This document shows, piece by piece, positions 8,117 to 15,803 of a DNA stretch of 55,885 nt (the stretch's first letter is position 1; each line of letters starts with the position of its first letter). A model generated the notes under the pieces. It made no database searches. It was given only the letters and a program-made list of their open reading frames with translations, and was not told the DNA's origin. The stretch spans positions 1-55,885 of the forward strand of contig JAJEJD010000001.1 of NCBI GenBank assembly GCA_022828125.1, read 5' to 3'. The stretch comes from a bacterium (lineage in GTDB: Bacteria; UBA8248). The position numbers were made by a program, and so were the translations under genes.

Positions 8117-8977
8117 ATGAAATTTCTGGCGGCGGCGGCCCAGATAGGGCCCAGGCTCGGCAATCTCGAAGCGAATCGCGAATTGCTGGCGGAGGAGGTG
8201 AGAAAGGCCGAAGCGGAGGGAGTCGATCTCCTCGTCTTTCCCGAACTCTCGCTCACGGGGTATTTTTTGAAGGACATGGTCCCCGAGGTGGCCATCCGGC
8301 GCAACACCGCGCCGATGAAGGAAATCGCCGCACTCAGCAAGAACCTCTCTCTCGTGGTGGGCTTCGTCGAGGAATCGCGCAGGCACGGGTTCTTCAATTC
8401 GGCCGCCTATTTCGAAAACGGCGAGCTTCTCCACGTGCACCGCAAGGTCTATCTGCCGACCTACGGATTATTCGATGAGAACCGCTACGTGGGCCGGGGG
8501 GACAAGGTGCGCGCTTTCGACACTCGCTTCGGGCGCGCGGCCATCCTCATCTGCGAGGACGCCTGGCACCCGAGCCTGGCGGGGGTCGCCTCGCTCGACG
8601 GCGCCGATTTGCTCATCGTTCCCTCGGCGAGTCCCGCGCGCGGCGTCAGCAAGGCGAACGGCGAGGGCGGCCTCGCGATACAGCGCGTCTGGCAGTCGCT
8701 CACGAGAACCTACGCCGCGGCCTACAACCAGCACGTGGTCTTCAGCAACCGGGTGGGATACGAGGACGGCATCAACTTCTGGGGGGGGTCCGAGATACTC
8801 GCGCCCAGCGGAGAGCCCCTCGCCCAGGCCGAGCGCGCCGGCGAGGAGTTGCTCATATCGGAAGTCGACACGGCGAACGTGCGCCGCGCACGCATCGCAT
8901 CCCCCACGCTCCGGGATGAGGACCTGCATCTCACCCTTCGCGAACTCCGCCGCATCCAGCGCTCGCGGGAGGCGTGA
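8117..8977 (+). CDS. Carbon-nitrogen hydrolase (nitrilase superfamily), possibly a glutaminase for NAD synthesis
   Basis: 286 aa. The full nitrilase triad is present: Glu43 in FPELSLTGY, Lys110 in HRKVYLPTYGLFDE, Cys146 in LICEDAWHP. The LPTYGLFDE wording after the Lys resembles the glutaminase half of glutamine-dependent NAD synthetases more than ureidopropionases. ATG 8117 has GGGAAGG four bases upstream; the frame is open earlier but without homology. A stand-alone NadE lacking this domain is encoded 3.2 kb downstream, so this protein may supply its ammonia. That pairing is inference; another amidase substrate is possible. Confidence 0.85.
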   Translation: MKFLAAAAQIGPRLGNLEANRELLAEEVRKAEAEGVDLLVFPELSLTGYFLKDMVPEVAIRRNTAPMKEIAALSKNLSLVVGFVEESRRHGFFNSAAYFENGELLHVHRKVYLPTYGLFDENRYVGRGDKVRAFDTRFGRAAILICEDAWHPSLAGVASLDGADLLIVPSASPARGVSKANGEGGLAIQRVWQSLTRTYAAAYNQHVVFSNRVGYEDGINFWGGSEILAPSGEPLAQAERAGEELLISEVDTANVRRARIASPTLRDEDLHLTLRELRRIQRSREA

Positions 8978-9047
8978 GTTTTTTTGGAGCGACGACTCGC
9001 CTGACACGCTTGGCCCCGATTTTTGTGTTTGATTGTTATTGCGGTTT

Positions 9048-9124
9048 TGTAGGGGCGGACCGATGTGTCCGCCCATGTAGAATCGGGAGGACACGCAGGT
9101 CAGACATATATGTCTGACCCTGCG
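9048..9124. repeat. Two palindromic repeats upstream of the metallo-hydrolase gene
   Basis: GTAGGGGCGGACCGATGTGT is followed by CCGCCC (inverted GGGCGGAC/GTCCGCCC), then CAGGTCAGACATATATGTC followed by TGACCCTG, a near-perfect palindrome centred near 9109. Both resemble the variable-core palindromes at 10160, 36407, 36717 and 48377. They could act as terminators after the amidohydrolase gene, but no T tract follows. Confidence 0.6.
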
Positions 9125-9188
9125 CAGAGGTCGTATCCCTGCAGCGAACGACAATTCCCATAGACTCCATCATCCACCGGAGGACGCC

Positions 9189-10082
9189 ATGAAGCCATTA
9201 TCCAGAACATCATGCCTCTTCACACTTGCCGCTTTCGTGTTCTTCCATCTGGCGCCCCTGCAAATCGCGCAAGCCGAGATCAAGACGACCCACGTCGCAG
9301 GCAACGTGCATATGCTGACAGGCCGTGGGGGGAACATCGGCGTATCCGCGGGTGAAGACGGCGTCTTGATGATCGACGACAAGTTCGCTCCCCTGGCGGA
9401 CGCCATTAAAGCGGCGCTTAGAGGCCTTAGCCCGAGGCCCCTCGCGTTCGTCGTGAACACGCACTGGCACGGCGATCATACGGGGGCGAACGAGATTTTC
9501 GGGGCGGATGCGCACATCATCTCGCACGCCAACGTCCGGAAGCGTCTCGCAGTCACGAGCTACGTGCTGGGCCGGGCCGTAAAGCCGAAGGCGAAGGTGG
9601 GCCTTCCCGTCATCACGTTCGATAATTCCATATCCGTTCATTTCAACGGCGAGGAGATTCGCATGGTCCACTACCCGAACGGCCATACGGACGGCGACAG
9701 CGTGATTTTCTTCCCGAAATCGAACGTCGTTCATACGGGCGACCTGCTCTTCTCGGGTATGTTTCCGTTCGTGGACCTGAAAAACGGAGGCGACGTGGAA
9801 AGCTTCACGAAAAACGTCGCCACGCTCATCAAGCAAATACCGAAAGACGCCAAAATCATCCCCGGCCACGGCCCGCTCTCGGGCATCGAGGAGCTCAAAG
9901 CCTCCCATTCGATGCTCGTGGAGACAACGCGGATCGTGCGCGACCGGATGAAGGCGGGAAAAACGCTCGCCCAGATTCAGGCGGCGGGATTACCCGGGAA
10001 GTACGCGGCCTGGAGCTGGCGCTTCATCTCGACGGAGCGCTGGATAGGGACGATCTTCGAGAGCCTGGGCGGAAAAAGATAG
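9189..10082 (+). CDS. Exported metallo-beta-lactamase-fold hydrolase
   Basis: 297 aa. An N-terminal signal peptide (Lys/Arg start, hydrophobic residues ~9-26, AQA cleavage site near 29) sends it to the periplasm. The zinc motif HxHxDH is HWHGDH at residues 92-97. Further metal ligands are likely in VHYPNGHTDGD, the TGDLLFSG Asp and IIPGHGPLSG. The overall pattern resembles secreted MBL hydrolases often annotated as beta-lactamase-like or SoxH/quinoprotein-relay-related proteins; the substrate is unknown. A GGAGG lies seven bases before the ATG. It is a single-gene unit flanked by palindromic repeats. Confidence 0.88.
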   Translation: MKPLSRTSCLFTLAAFVFFHLAPLQIAQAEIKTTHVAGNVHMLTGRGGNIGVSAGEDGVLMIDDKFAPLADAIKAALRGLSPRPLAFVVNTHWHGDHTGANEIFGADAHIISHANVRKRLAVTSYVLGRAVKPKAKVGLPVITFDNSISVHFNGEEIRMVHYPNGHTDGDSVIFFPKSNVVHTGDLLFSGMFPFVDLKNGGDVESFTKNVATLIKQIPKDAKIIPGHGPLSGIEELKASHSMLVETTRIVRDRMKAGKTLAQIQAAGLPGKYAAWSWRFISTERWIGTIFESLGGKR

Positions 10083-10268
10083 GGACAAACTCCCCGTGGT
10101 TGTACCTTGCCAGGACAGGCGCAGTGGTCTTTCCCTGCGGCCAGGGCGCGCCCTCCTCGTAGGGACCGTTCGCGAACGGCCCCTACAGGGATCCTGCGAA
10201 TCGAGATGGACGGACAAATAAGTCCGCCCCTGCGAAGGCGGAATCCCTCCCACCTCAGCCGGGTCTGA
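10083..10268. repeat. Repeat stretch downstream of the metallo-hydrolase gene
   Basis: It contains AGGGACAAACTCCCCGTGG...GTTGTACCTTGCCAGGACAG, GTAGGGACCGTTCGCGAACG followed by GCCCCTAC (10159-10188, a near-perfect palindrome), and GGCGGACAAATAAGTCCGCC (10211-10229, allowing one base). These are members of the GTAGGG...CCCTAC family with different cores. They lie between the 3' ends of two convergent genes, where they could serve as bidirectional terminators. Confidence 0.6.
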
Positions 10269-10751
10269 TTATCTGGTCCGCTCGATGAGTTCTCGCAAGG
10301 CCATGCGGCTTTCCGCCTGCCCCTCGATGAATTCACGGAAAGAGGCGCGGCTCTCGCCCTGCTCTTTGATGAGTTCGCGCAGGGAAGCGCGGTTCTCGGC
10401 GTTTTCGTTAATGAGTTCACGCAGGGAAGCCATCGACTCATCATGCTTGCGCTCGGAGTCGCTCGTGGATTCGTCGTGCCTGCGTTCTAAAGCGGTCATG
10501 AACTCATTATGCTTGCGTTCAGATTCTGTCATTACTTCGTTGTGCCTGCGTTCTAATGTGGCCATGAACTCATTATGCCTGCGCTCTGATTCGGTCGTGG
10601 CCTCTGCGTGCTTGCGCTCTGAATCCGCCGCGCGCATCTCCGCGCCCTTGGCCATCACGCGTATGCCGTGGTAGATGAGGCCCAGGCCGCCGAAGGCGGC
10701 GATGAGGTTCAGATATGCGGCGAGGAGACTCCATTGCTCAAAGGTCGTCAT
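10269..10751 (-). CDS. Membrane-anchored repeat protein with hendecad coiled coil
   Basis: 160 aa, no family recognised. One hydrophobic segment (residues ~8-32, LLAAYLNLIAAFGGLGLIYHGI) is followed by a charged rod. Residues 44-109 are six 11-residue repeats of the form (S/L)ER(K/R)H(N/D)E(F/S)M(T/A)x. Residues 110-151 are three 14-residue repeats of the form LRELIxExxExRAS, and a fourth begins. Eleven-residue periodicity is characteristic of right-handed coiled coils. The DNA repeats are 33 and 42 bases long, so copy number could vary. The N-terminus probably sits in the inner membrane with the rod in the cytoplasm or periplasm. Function unknown. Confidence 0.75.
   Translation of the reverse strand: MTTFEQWSLLAAYLNLIAAFGGLGLIYHGIRVMAKGAEMRAADSERKHAEATTESERRHNEFMATLERRHNEVMTESERKHNEFMTALERRHDESTSDSERKHDESMASLRELINENAENRASLRELIKEQGESRASFREFIEGQAESRMALRELIERTR
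10299..10622 (-). repeat. Tandem coding repeats (6 x 33 bp then 3 x 42 bp)
   Basis: Within the coiled-coil gene, 10425-10622 holds six 33-base units and 10299-10424 three 42-base units. Adjacent units share phrases such as TCATTATGCTTGCGTTC and TCGTTGTGCCTGCGTTC on the plus strand. The repeats are diverged by substitutions but not by indels, keeping the frame. Confidence 0.75.
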
Positions 10752-10864
10752 CTTTATTATCCTTTGAGTTGGGTCCCCAGGCGGTCTTGGTTCATGCCAT
10801 TATAGCCGAACGACAACCGTCCGCAATTACGGGGGGAGTTGTCCCTCCCCGGCCGGAACGGACC

Positions 10865-11644
10865 TCACGCATCCCGCCATTCTGTTTTTGAGGGCAGCGC
10901 GCCGCCGCGGAAGTTGAAGAGCACGGCGGGAGCGTCGCTCGCGTTGTGCACGGTGTGCCATGCGCCGCCCGGCGTGTGGACGAGATCGCCCGCCGACGCC
11001 TCGATGGTCTCGTCTTCGATGATGAAGTTCATGCGCCCTTCCAGCACGAGCGTCGCCTCGTCCATCGCGTTCAGATGCCGGTGGACGTGCGGCCTGCCGC
11101 CCGGCGGGAACGAGACGATCTGGCACTCGAGGTACTCGGTGGCGATGGCGCGCGCGAGGCCTTTCTCTTTTACGGAGCCTGCGTCGAACGGCCCCGTTAG
11201 CCCGGCGACGTCGCCCTTGATGTAGGGCACGGGAGGCGCCAGGGGATTTTCCACCGACTCAGGGTCGGGACTGGGGGGCGGGTCGCCTTCGGGCAGCAGG
11301 AAGCCGGAAGGCATCCGGCCGCCTCTGAAGTTGAACTCTATCAGTTCGTCGCCGCTTATGTTCTTCATGTTGTGCATCGAACCGCGCGGGTTCAGGAGAA
11401 CGTCGCCCTTCGCGACTTCGAAGGTCTGCCCGTTGTTGAGGATGAGCCCGCGACCGTTATAGATGAGGTAGCCCTCGTCCATCTCCTCGTGGTGCGCGTG
11501 ATAGGGCGGATAGGCGCCCGGCGGAAGGACGATGACCCGCACTTCCAGGTTCGGCGTGTTGACGAGGATGGGCGAGCCTTTCCGCAGCGCCTCCTCCTGG
11601 TCGTAGACCCATTTCAAGTCTTCGATGTTTCCCACGTACGGCAT
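10865..11644 (-). CDS. Bicupin domain protein
   Basis: 259 aa. There are two cupin folds. The first has HAHHEEMDEGYLIYNGRG (metal-binding His/His/Glu region, residues ~50-67) and a second motif PRGSMHNMKN. The second has PHVHRHLNAMDEATLVLEGR and PGGAWHTVHN. Both motif pairs retain the metal-binding His residues, so both halves may bind metal. Proteins of this sort are often dioxygenases or isomerases of small organic acids, but no substrate can be named. I use ATG 11644 because GGAG stands five bases upstream, although the frame is open to 11680. Confidence 0.82.
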   Translation of the reverse strand: MPYVGNIEDLKWVYDQEEALRKGSPILVNTPNLEVRVIVLPPGAYPPYHAHHEEMDEGYLIYNGRGLILNNGQTFEVAKGDVLLNPRGSMHNMKNISGDELIEFNFRGGRMPSGFLLPEGDPPPSPDPESVENPLAPPVPYIKGDVAGLTGPFDAGSVKEKGLARAIATEYLECQIVSFPPGGRPHVHRHLNAMDEATLVLEGRMNFIIEDETIEASAGDLVHTPGGAWHTVHNASDAPAVLFNFRGGALPSKTEWRDA

Positions 11645-12139
11645 AAGGACTCCAGATAAAGGGGTTGTTGAAAAAGTCATTCTTTCGAGATTCAGTGTAT
11701 ATTACCTGCCGGCGAGAGAGAAGAATCACCCCCCTTGATGGCTGTTGAAAAAGCCCTATCCACCTCATCCTGAGTAGGCGCGCAAGCGCCGTATCGAAGG
11801 ATGCCCTCTCGACTGGAAAGGCAACCCCCCCTACCCCCCCTTGTCAGGGGGGTATAAAAAGGCGATGCGCCTTCGCCGGGCTGAGGAGGTTTTGCTTTTT
11901 TTTGCCCCCTGACAAGGGGGGGTAGGGGGGGTTGCCTTTGTCCCCTGGCATTGCAGGCTTTTTCACCAGCCCCGTGAGCGGTGGATGGGGGAAGGGCATC
12001 CCCGGGCCTCGCGCGAGGTCAATGGGTTCCGGCCGTTGCGCGCCGCACAGGCGGGAGGCATGATAGGGGCGGAGTTTCACTGGAAGATTTCTCGCAGCGG
12101 AGAATCGGTTTGCTGGACGACGGCATCATAGAAGGCGCG
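11645..12139. repeat. Repeat island between divergent bicupin and nadE genes
   Basis: It contains GGGGTTGTTGAAAAAG (11662-), GGCTGTTGAAAAAGCC (11741-), a single CCTCATCCTGAGTAGGCG...GCCGTATCGAAGG repeat (11763-11800), MITE-like copy C (11818-11939) and GGCTTTTTCACCAGCCCC (11951-). The bicupin and nadE are divergent, so any promoters lie among these repeats, which makes the island potentially regulatory. I see no strong -35/-10 pair. Confidence 0.75.
11818..11939 (+). repeat. MITE-like inverted-repeat element, copy C (complete)
   Basis: The ends are AAGGCAACCCCCCCTACC and GGGTAGGGGGGGTTGCCTT. Inner arms are CCTTGTCAGGGGGG and CCCCTGACAAGGGGGG. The core begins TATAAAAAGGCGATGCGCC and contains GCCGGGCTGAGGAGG, nearly the same as copy B. 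Terminal bases differ between copies (GGCAACC here, ACCAACC in B, AGCAACC in A), with both ends of one copy changing together. Such paired change points to base-pairing constraint or gene conversion between arms. Confidence 0.82.
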
Positions 12140-12961
12140 ATGACGGAACTGGAGCTCGACGGCGACCTTGCCGTCGGCTTGCTCGCAGGCTTCATTCGCG
12201 ATGAGGTTTCGAAAGTGGGCGTGAAAAAGCTCGTCCTGGGCCTTTCGGGCGGGATCGACAGCGCGCTCTCCGCCTTTCTGGCCGCGCGCGCCATGGGGCC
12301 AGAGAACGTCACCGGCGTCATCATGCCCTACCGCCTCTCGAACCCCCAGAGCGAGGCCGATGCGCGCGCCGTGGCCGAGAAGAGCAACATCCATATCGAA
12401 GTGGTGGACATCTCCCCCCAGGTGGACGCCTATTACGAGCGCTTCCCGGACGCGGACAACCTCCGCCGGGGCAACAAGATGGCGCGCGAGCGGATGACGA
12501 TTCTCTATGATCACTCGGCCTTCCTCGGCGCGTTGGTGGTGGGCACGAGCAACAAGACCGAACTCCTGCTCGGCTACGGGACGCTGTTCGGGGACATGGC
12601 GAGCGCGGTAAACCCCATCGGCGATCTGTTCAAGACGCAGGTGCGCCAGCTCTCGCGCCACGTCGGCGTGCCCGCGCAGGTGGTGGAGAAGGCCCCGAGT
12701 GCTGATTTGTGGGTGGGCCAGACCGACGAGCAGGAACTCGGCTACACCTACGAGGTGGCCGACGCCGTCCTGTACCGGATGATCGACTGCCGCTACACGC
12801 GCGAGGAACTGCTCGGCGAGGGCTTCCCGCCAGAGCTCGTGGACGGCATCCAGCGGCTGGTGCAGCGCAGCCAGTACAAAAGACGCCTGCCGCTCATCGC
12901 CAAGCTCAGCCAGCGCACCATCGACCGCGATTTCCGCTACGCACGCGACTGGGGGCTGTAA
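12140..12961 (+). CDS. nadE: NAD+ synthetase, ammonia-type domain
   Basis: 273 aa. It adenylates and amidates nicotinic acid adenine dinucleotide to NAD+. The PP-loop SGGIDSA is at residues 36-42. [29 protein letters not shown] and [18 protein letters not shown] are family signatures. There is no glutaminase domain, so it uses free ammonia or a separate subunit; the nitrilase-type protein at 8117 is a candidate. Start choice is uncertain: ATG 12140 has GAAGG four bases upstream, whereas TTG 12110 has a better spaced CGGAGA and would add ten residues. Confidence 0.93.
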   Translation: MTELELDGDLAVGLLAGFIRDEVSKVGVKKLVLGLSGGIDSALSAFLAARAMGPENVTGVIMPYRLSNPQSEADARAVAEKSNIHIEVVDISPQVDAYYERFPDADNLRRGNKMARERMTILYDHSAFLGALVVGTSNKTELLLGYGTLFGDMASAVNPIGDLFKTQVRQLSRHVGVPAQVVEKAPSADLWVGQTDEQELGYTYEVADAVLYRMIDCRYTREELLGEGFPPELVDGIQRLVQRSQYKRRLPLIAKLSQRTIDRDFRYARDWGL

Positions 12962-12973
12962 CGCCGGCCGCGC

Positions 12974-13005
12974 TTGAAGTCTTTTCTCACCTGTGGCATT
13001 ATAAT
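12974..13005 (+). promoter_or_regulatory. Possible promoter for the peroxiredoxin gene
   Basis: TTGAAG (12974) and a perfect TATAAT (13000-13005) lie about 100 bases upstream of the peroxiredoxin start, but the spacer is 20 bases, longer than ideal. The TATAAT stands out in GC-rich surroundings. Confidence 0.3.
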
Positions 13006-13102
13006 CACCCGAACGTCGATTACTCCTGCTTTATCTCAAACATGCGGCTCACAAGACGCGTGGTTTTTTTGAACTCTAGGACTGCAACGACAGGGGGGCG
13101 AA

Positions 13103-13561
13103 ATGGCAGCGCTAAAAGAAGGAGCGAAAGCCCCCGCCTTCGCCTTGAGGGATGAGAACGGCAAGGTGCACCGGCTCTCGAAATACAAGGGCCAGAAGGT
13201 TGTGCTCTACTTCTACCCCAAGGACAACACGCCCGGATGCACGGCGGAGGCGCGGGACTTCAACAAGCAACTGCAGAAGATACACAAGAAGAACGCGACC
13301 GTAATCGGCGTCAGCCCGGACAACGAGGTCAGCCACAAGAAGTTCTCGGAGCAACTGGAGCTCGACTTCACCCTGCTGGCCGACCCCGACGGCCTCATCT
13401 CGTCCAAGTACGGGGCTTACGGCGAGAAGACGCTGTTCGGCGAGAAGTTCAACGGCATCTATCGCACCACCTACATCATCGACGAGACGGGCGTCATCGA
13501 GAAGGTGTTCAAGGATGTGAAGGTGGCCGGCCATACGAAGGACGTGCTGAAGGCGCTATAG
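13103..13561 (+). CDS. bcp: Thioredoxin-dependent peroxiredoxin, Bcp/PrxQ type
   Basis: 152 aa cytoplasmic peroxidase reducing H2O2 and organic peroxides. The catalytic motif is YPKDNTPGCTAEA with peroxidatic Cys46. In many Bcp proteins a resolving Cys lies five residues later (TPGCTxEAC), but here that position is Arg51, so it is a one-Cys-type or differently resolved variant. Cys46 is the only Cys in the protein. A GGGGGG purine tract lies just upstream of the ATG. It is a monocistronic unit ended by a strong terminator. Confidence 0.93.
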   Translation: MAALKEGAKAPAFALRDENGKVHRLSKYKGQKVVLYFYPKDNTPGCTAEARDFNKQLQKIHKKNATVIGVSPDNEVSHKKFSEQLELDFTLLADPDGLISSKYGAYGEKTLFGEKFNGIYRTTYIIDETGVIEKVFKDVKVAGHTKDVLKAL

Positions 13562-13578
13562 GAAACCCTGCATCCTCT

Positions 13579-13612
13579 CGCCCCGCTCCTCCGGGAGCGG
13601 GGCGTTTTTTTT
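13579..13612 (+). terminator. Rho-independent terminator of bcp
   Basis: An 11-bp perfect stem CGCCCCGCTCC / GGAGCGGGGCG with a TCCG loop is followed by eight Ts. It starts 17 bases after the peroxiredoxin stop codon. Confidence 0.95.
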
Positions 13613-13960
13613 GTGGAACGGCCCTTGCCGGAGAACCGGGTGCTTCACAAAGTGCCCCTACAACACCCTTCCGGAGAGATTGCAGCACCGTCATTCCGGC
13701 GAAAGCCGGAATCCATTTGCGGATGCGGGTGAATATACGGTGGCGTTTCCTTCCCCGCCGATGCGCGGGAACCCTGAAGAAAGGCAAAAGGCGTAAAAAT
13801 GGATTCCGGCTTTCGCCGGAATGACGTCAAACTCTGGATCGGGCTTTTCAACAGCCCCGCCCAGGGGGCCGGTCTGCTCGCTCATCGGCCGCCGGACTTC
13901 GATATCCCGGCGCCCGACGGCATTTCCGGAAACAGCACCCCCCGATGGCGTTTCCACCAA
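13613..13960. repeat. REP-type inverted pair and TTTTCAACA motif
   Basis: GTCATTCCGGCGAAAGCCGG (13690-) and its reverse complement CCGGCTTTCGCCGGAATGAC (13806-13825) face each other across about 85 bases. Each unit is itself a hairpin (TTCCGGC-GAAA-GCCGGAA). This REP sequence is very common in unrelated bacterial genomes. A GGGCTTTTCAACAGCCCCGCC motif follows (13842-). No RAYT transposase is encoded in the window and no gene is credible here. Confidence 0.8.
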
Positions 13961-14965
13961 CTAGGGATTCGCCGCCCGGAAATCCTCGCTCAGGACGTTG
14001 AATATGCCTGAGATGATGGAAGCGCTGCCGTCTTCCTCATAAAAAAACACTCCGGCGAAGCCGCTCACCAGGCGCGGGTTTCCCGCGCTGTCCGGGCGAT
14101 TCGATAACCCCCCTCCCCAGTGTCCGCGGCGGACTCCTGCGATCGAACGCTCGGGATGCGTGACCGTTACACTTTCATGGTCTAAGTCTACGAAAGTGCC
14201 GTCGGGATTGAATTCCACGGGTGCGAAGCGCACCTCGTAGTCCTTGGGATGCGCCAGCAGTTCGACCGGTTCCGTCTCGAATCTATCGAACGCGCTCTTG
14301 AGGTGCAGCCGCTGCACCGTGAGGTCGCCCACGCACCCCAGGCAGCCTTCGAGGGTCCCGGCGGCGAAATCCGCCGTGATCGTCATGGTGCCCGCGAACT
14401 CCACGGAGGAAATCTCGCCCTGCACCTCTTCTCCATAATTATCCCCGTACTTGTAGAGATACTGGCCGCCCGCTCCGCCGATGTAGGACGCCGTGCCCGT
14501 TGCGGGCAAGGACGGCGGGAACGTCGGGTCGATTTCGGGGCCGTCGATGAACAGATAGGAAGCGGTGTCGTCATGATACGGGTCGACGTCCGGATAGCGC
14601 TGGCTCTTGAAATGAAACCACCAGCCAGCCGCGAGATAATCGCTCGGGTCGTCCTTGTTCCAGCTCACCACCGCGTAGCCCATGAAGGGGTCTTTTCCGT
14701 CCCCTCCCTCCTGCAGGAGCGTCCACGCGCGCGCCACATGACCGGGCATCTCCGTGGGAAAATCGTCGACCACGCTCTGCGCGTCGTCCCGCGTATTGAG
14801 CAACGCCCGGGTGCCGTCGAACTGCTCCGTGTCGATGGTCAGAACCCCGTCTTCGAACGAAGTCGTGCGCGAATGGTCGATCCGGGTGCCGCCGGTTCCG
14901 CCGCCACTAAAGGTGCATCCCATAACGAGAAATGCCGATAGAGTCAGAACGAAATGACGCACCAT
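13961..14965 (-). CDS. Surface lipoprotein with TbpB-like beta-barrel
   Basis: 334 aa. A lipoprotein signal peptide ends at FLVMGC (Cys 17 becomes the lipidated residue), then a Gly/Thr linker. The segment ATGTASYIGGAGGQYLYKYG followed by FAGTMTITADFAAGTLEGCLG is the strand pattern of the C-terminal barrel of transferrin-binding protein B and related surface lipoproteins. The C-terminal VSGFAGVFFYEE part fits the last strands. The start at ATG 14965 is set by GGAGG six bases upstream; earlier codons belong to the leader. Ligand unknown: the fold is shared by iron-protein, complement-factor and other receptors. Its 5' leader is duplicated next door. Confidence 0.72.
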   Translation of the reverse strand: MVRHFVLTLSAFLVMGCTFSGGGTGGTRIDHSRTTSFEDGVLTIDTEQFDGTRALLNTRDDAQSVVDDFPTEMPGHVARAWTLLQEGGDGKDPFMGYAVVSWNKDDPSDYLAAGWWFHFKSQRYPDVDPYHDDTASYLFIDGPEIDPTFPPSLPATGTASYIGGAGGQYLYKYGDNYGEEVQGEISSVEFAGTMTITADFAAGTLEGCLGCVGDLTVQRLHLKSAFDRFETEPVELLAHPKDYEVRFAPVEFNPDGTFVDLDHESVTVTHPERSIAGVRRGHWGGGLSNRPDSAGNPRLVSGFAGVFFYEEDGSASIISGIFNVLSEDFRAANP

Positions 14966-15060
14966 GCGGGGTCCTCCCTCGTGTATAACAAAATCCATGA
15001 ACCGACTATGAAATCGGCAGCCGGAAAGGCCGGGCCGAACCGTCCTTCCCCCGTCGTCGG
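14951..15060 (-). repeat. Leader duplication, copy 1 (in front of the TbpB-like lipoprotein)
   Basis: From GAAATGACGCACCATG to the GCCGGGCCGAACCGT block, this stretch covers the lipoprotein start codon, its ribosome-binding site and about 90 bases of upstream leader. It matches 15276-15375 with small gaps (shared phrases TCCTCCCTCGTG, ATCCATGAA, GGAAAG.CCGGGCCGAACCGT). Confidence 0.75.
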
Positions 15061-15134
15061 TAACGCTCGTCCTTTCTTGAAAACGGCTCTGAAATATCCC
15101 GTATTGCAACCAACTATACACAAGAAGTATGAGT

Positions 15135-15290
15135 TTATCGTGAAATATAGGGCTTAAAACGTGTTTTTATCGTGAGCAAATGCGCACGGATGTTTTTTCC
15201 GGTGCTGGCGACAGAGAGGTCGTCCGTTCCATCCATGCGGAATGTCGAAAGCGAGCAAGCGTGATTCGAGGATCTGAAATGACGCGCCAT
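15135..15290 (-). pseudogene. Decayed second copy of the lipoprotein gene start
   Basis: ATG at 15290 sits behind the second copy of the leader (same GAGGACTC ribosome-binding region). It begins MARHF, as the intact gene begins MVRHF, but then loses the lipoprotein signal: only 51 codons with no hydrophobic core and no lipobox. I read it as the remnant of a tandem paralogue that was deleted or diverged after its start. It could instead be a rearranged leader with a chance frame. Confidence 0.35.
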
Positions 15291-15375
15291 GTTGAGTCCT
15301 CCTCCCTCGTGCATGGAAACATCCATGAATCGACAGACGGAAAGCCGGGCCGAACCGTTCGTCCCCGTCACCGGT
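15276..15375 (-). repeat. Leader duplication, copy 2
   Basis: Second copy of the leader, with GAAATGACGCGCCATG, CCTCCCTCGTGCATGG, ATCCATGAATCGAC and GGAAAGCCGGGCCGAACCGT. It no longer precedes an intact gene. Confidence 0.7.
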
Positions 15376-15803
15376 TCGGGCAATTGCTGTCATTCGTACG
15401 GAACATATGCTATTCATGGATATGTCGAATTACGGTTCCATGCGCCGGGAGGCGCTGTGCCCGGTCGATGAACAGGTCGGCGATGTCGGCCGCGCGCCGC
15501 ATTTCTCCGCACTTGCGCGTATCGCGCCAGCCGGGCATTTCGCTGCCCTGGCGCCCGAGGCTCTCCACCGGGCCGGGCGTCCGCCTTGCGGGCGGAGGCG
15601 TTTCCGGGAGAGCGTCGAGACGGGAGCGGACGATGAGGCGCAGCGGCGTCGAACGAGGCTTTCCGGATGGACTCCGCGCGCGCTTTCGGAATTTCCGAAA
15701 AATTCGATAAAATCAGATAAATTCACGAGGTTTTACGATAAATAACTGAAATTTTTTTTGCGGCCTAAATGACTGAAATATAAAACGATAAGGGGTTTTG
15801 GCG
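15376..15803. other. Gap upstream of the monooxygenase, no confident gene
   Basis: A GC-rich block (about 15430-15690) lies between AT-rich flanks. Open frames of about 100 codons exist on both strands but none shows a recognised motif, start site or ribosome-binding site. One minus-strand frame without a start (about 15410-15700) has a coding-like stretch, EMRRAADIADLFIDRAQRL, and might be a gene relic. The last 90 bases (AT-rich, several ATAAA and GATAAA runs) probably hold the monooxygenase promoter. Confidence 0.5.

Noticed and set aside
10299-10622. Direct repeats as a CRISPR or phase-variation tract
   Set aside because: The 33- and 42-base units are contiguous and code in frame for a coiled-coil protein, so they are protein repeats without spacers; phase variation by slippage is unlikely because the units are multiples of three.
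13690-13826. CRISPR-like repeats
   Set aside because: The two REP units are inverted, not direct, and only two in number. No regularly spaced direct repeats with unique spacers occur anywhere in the window.
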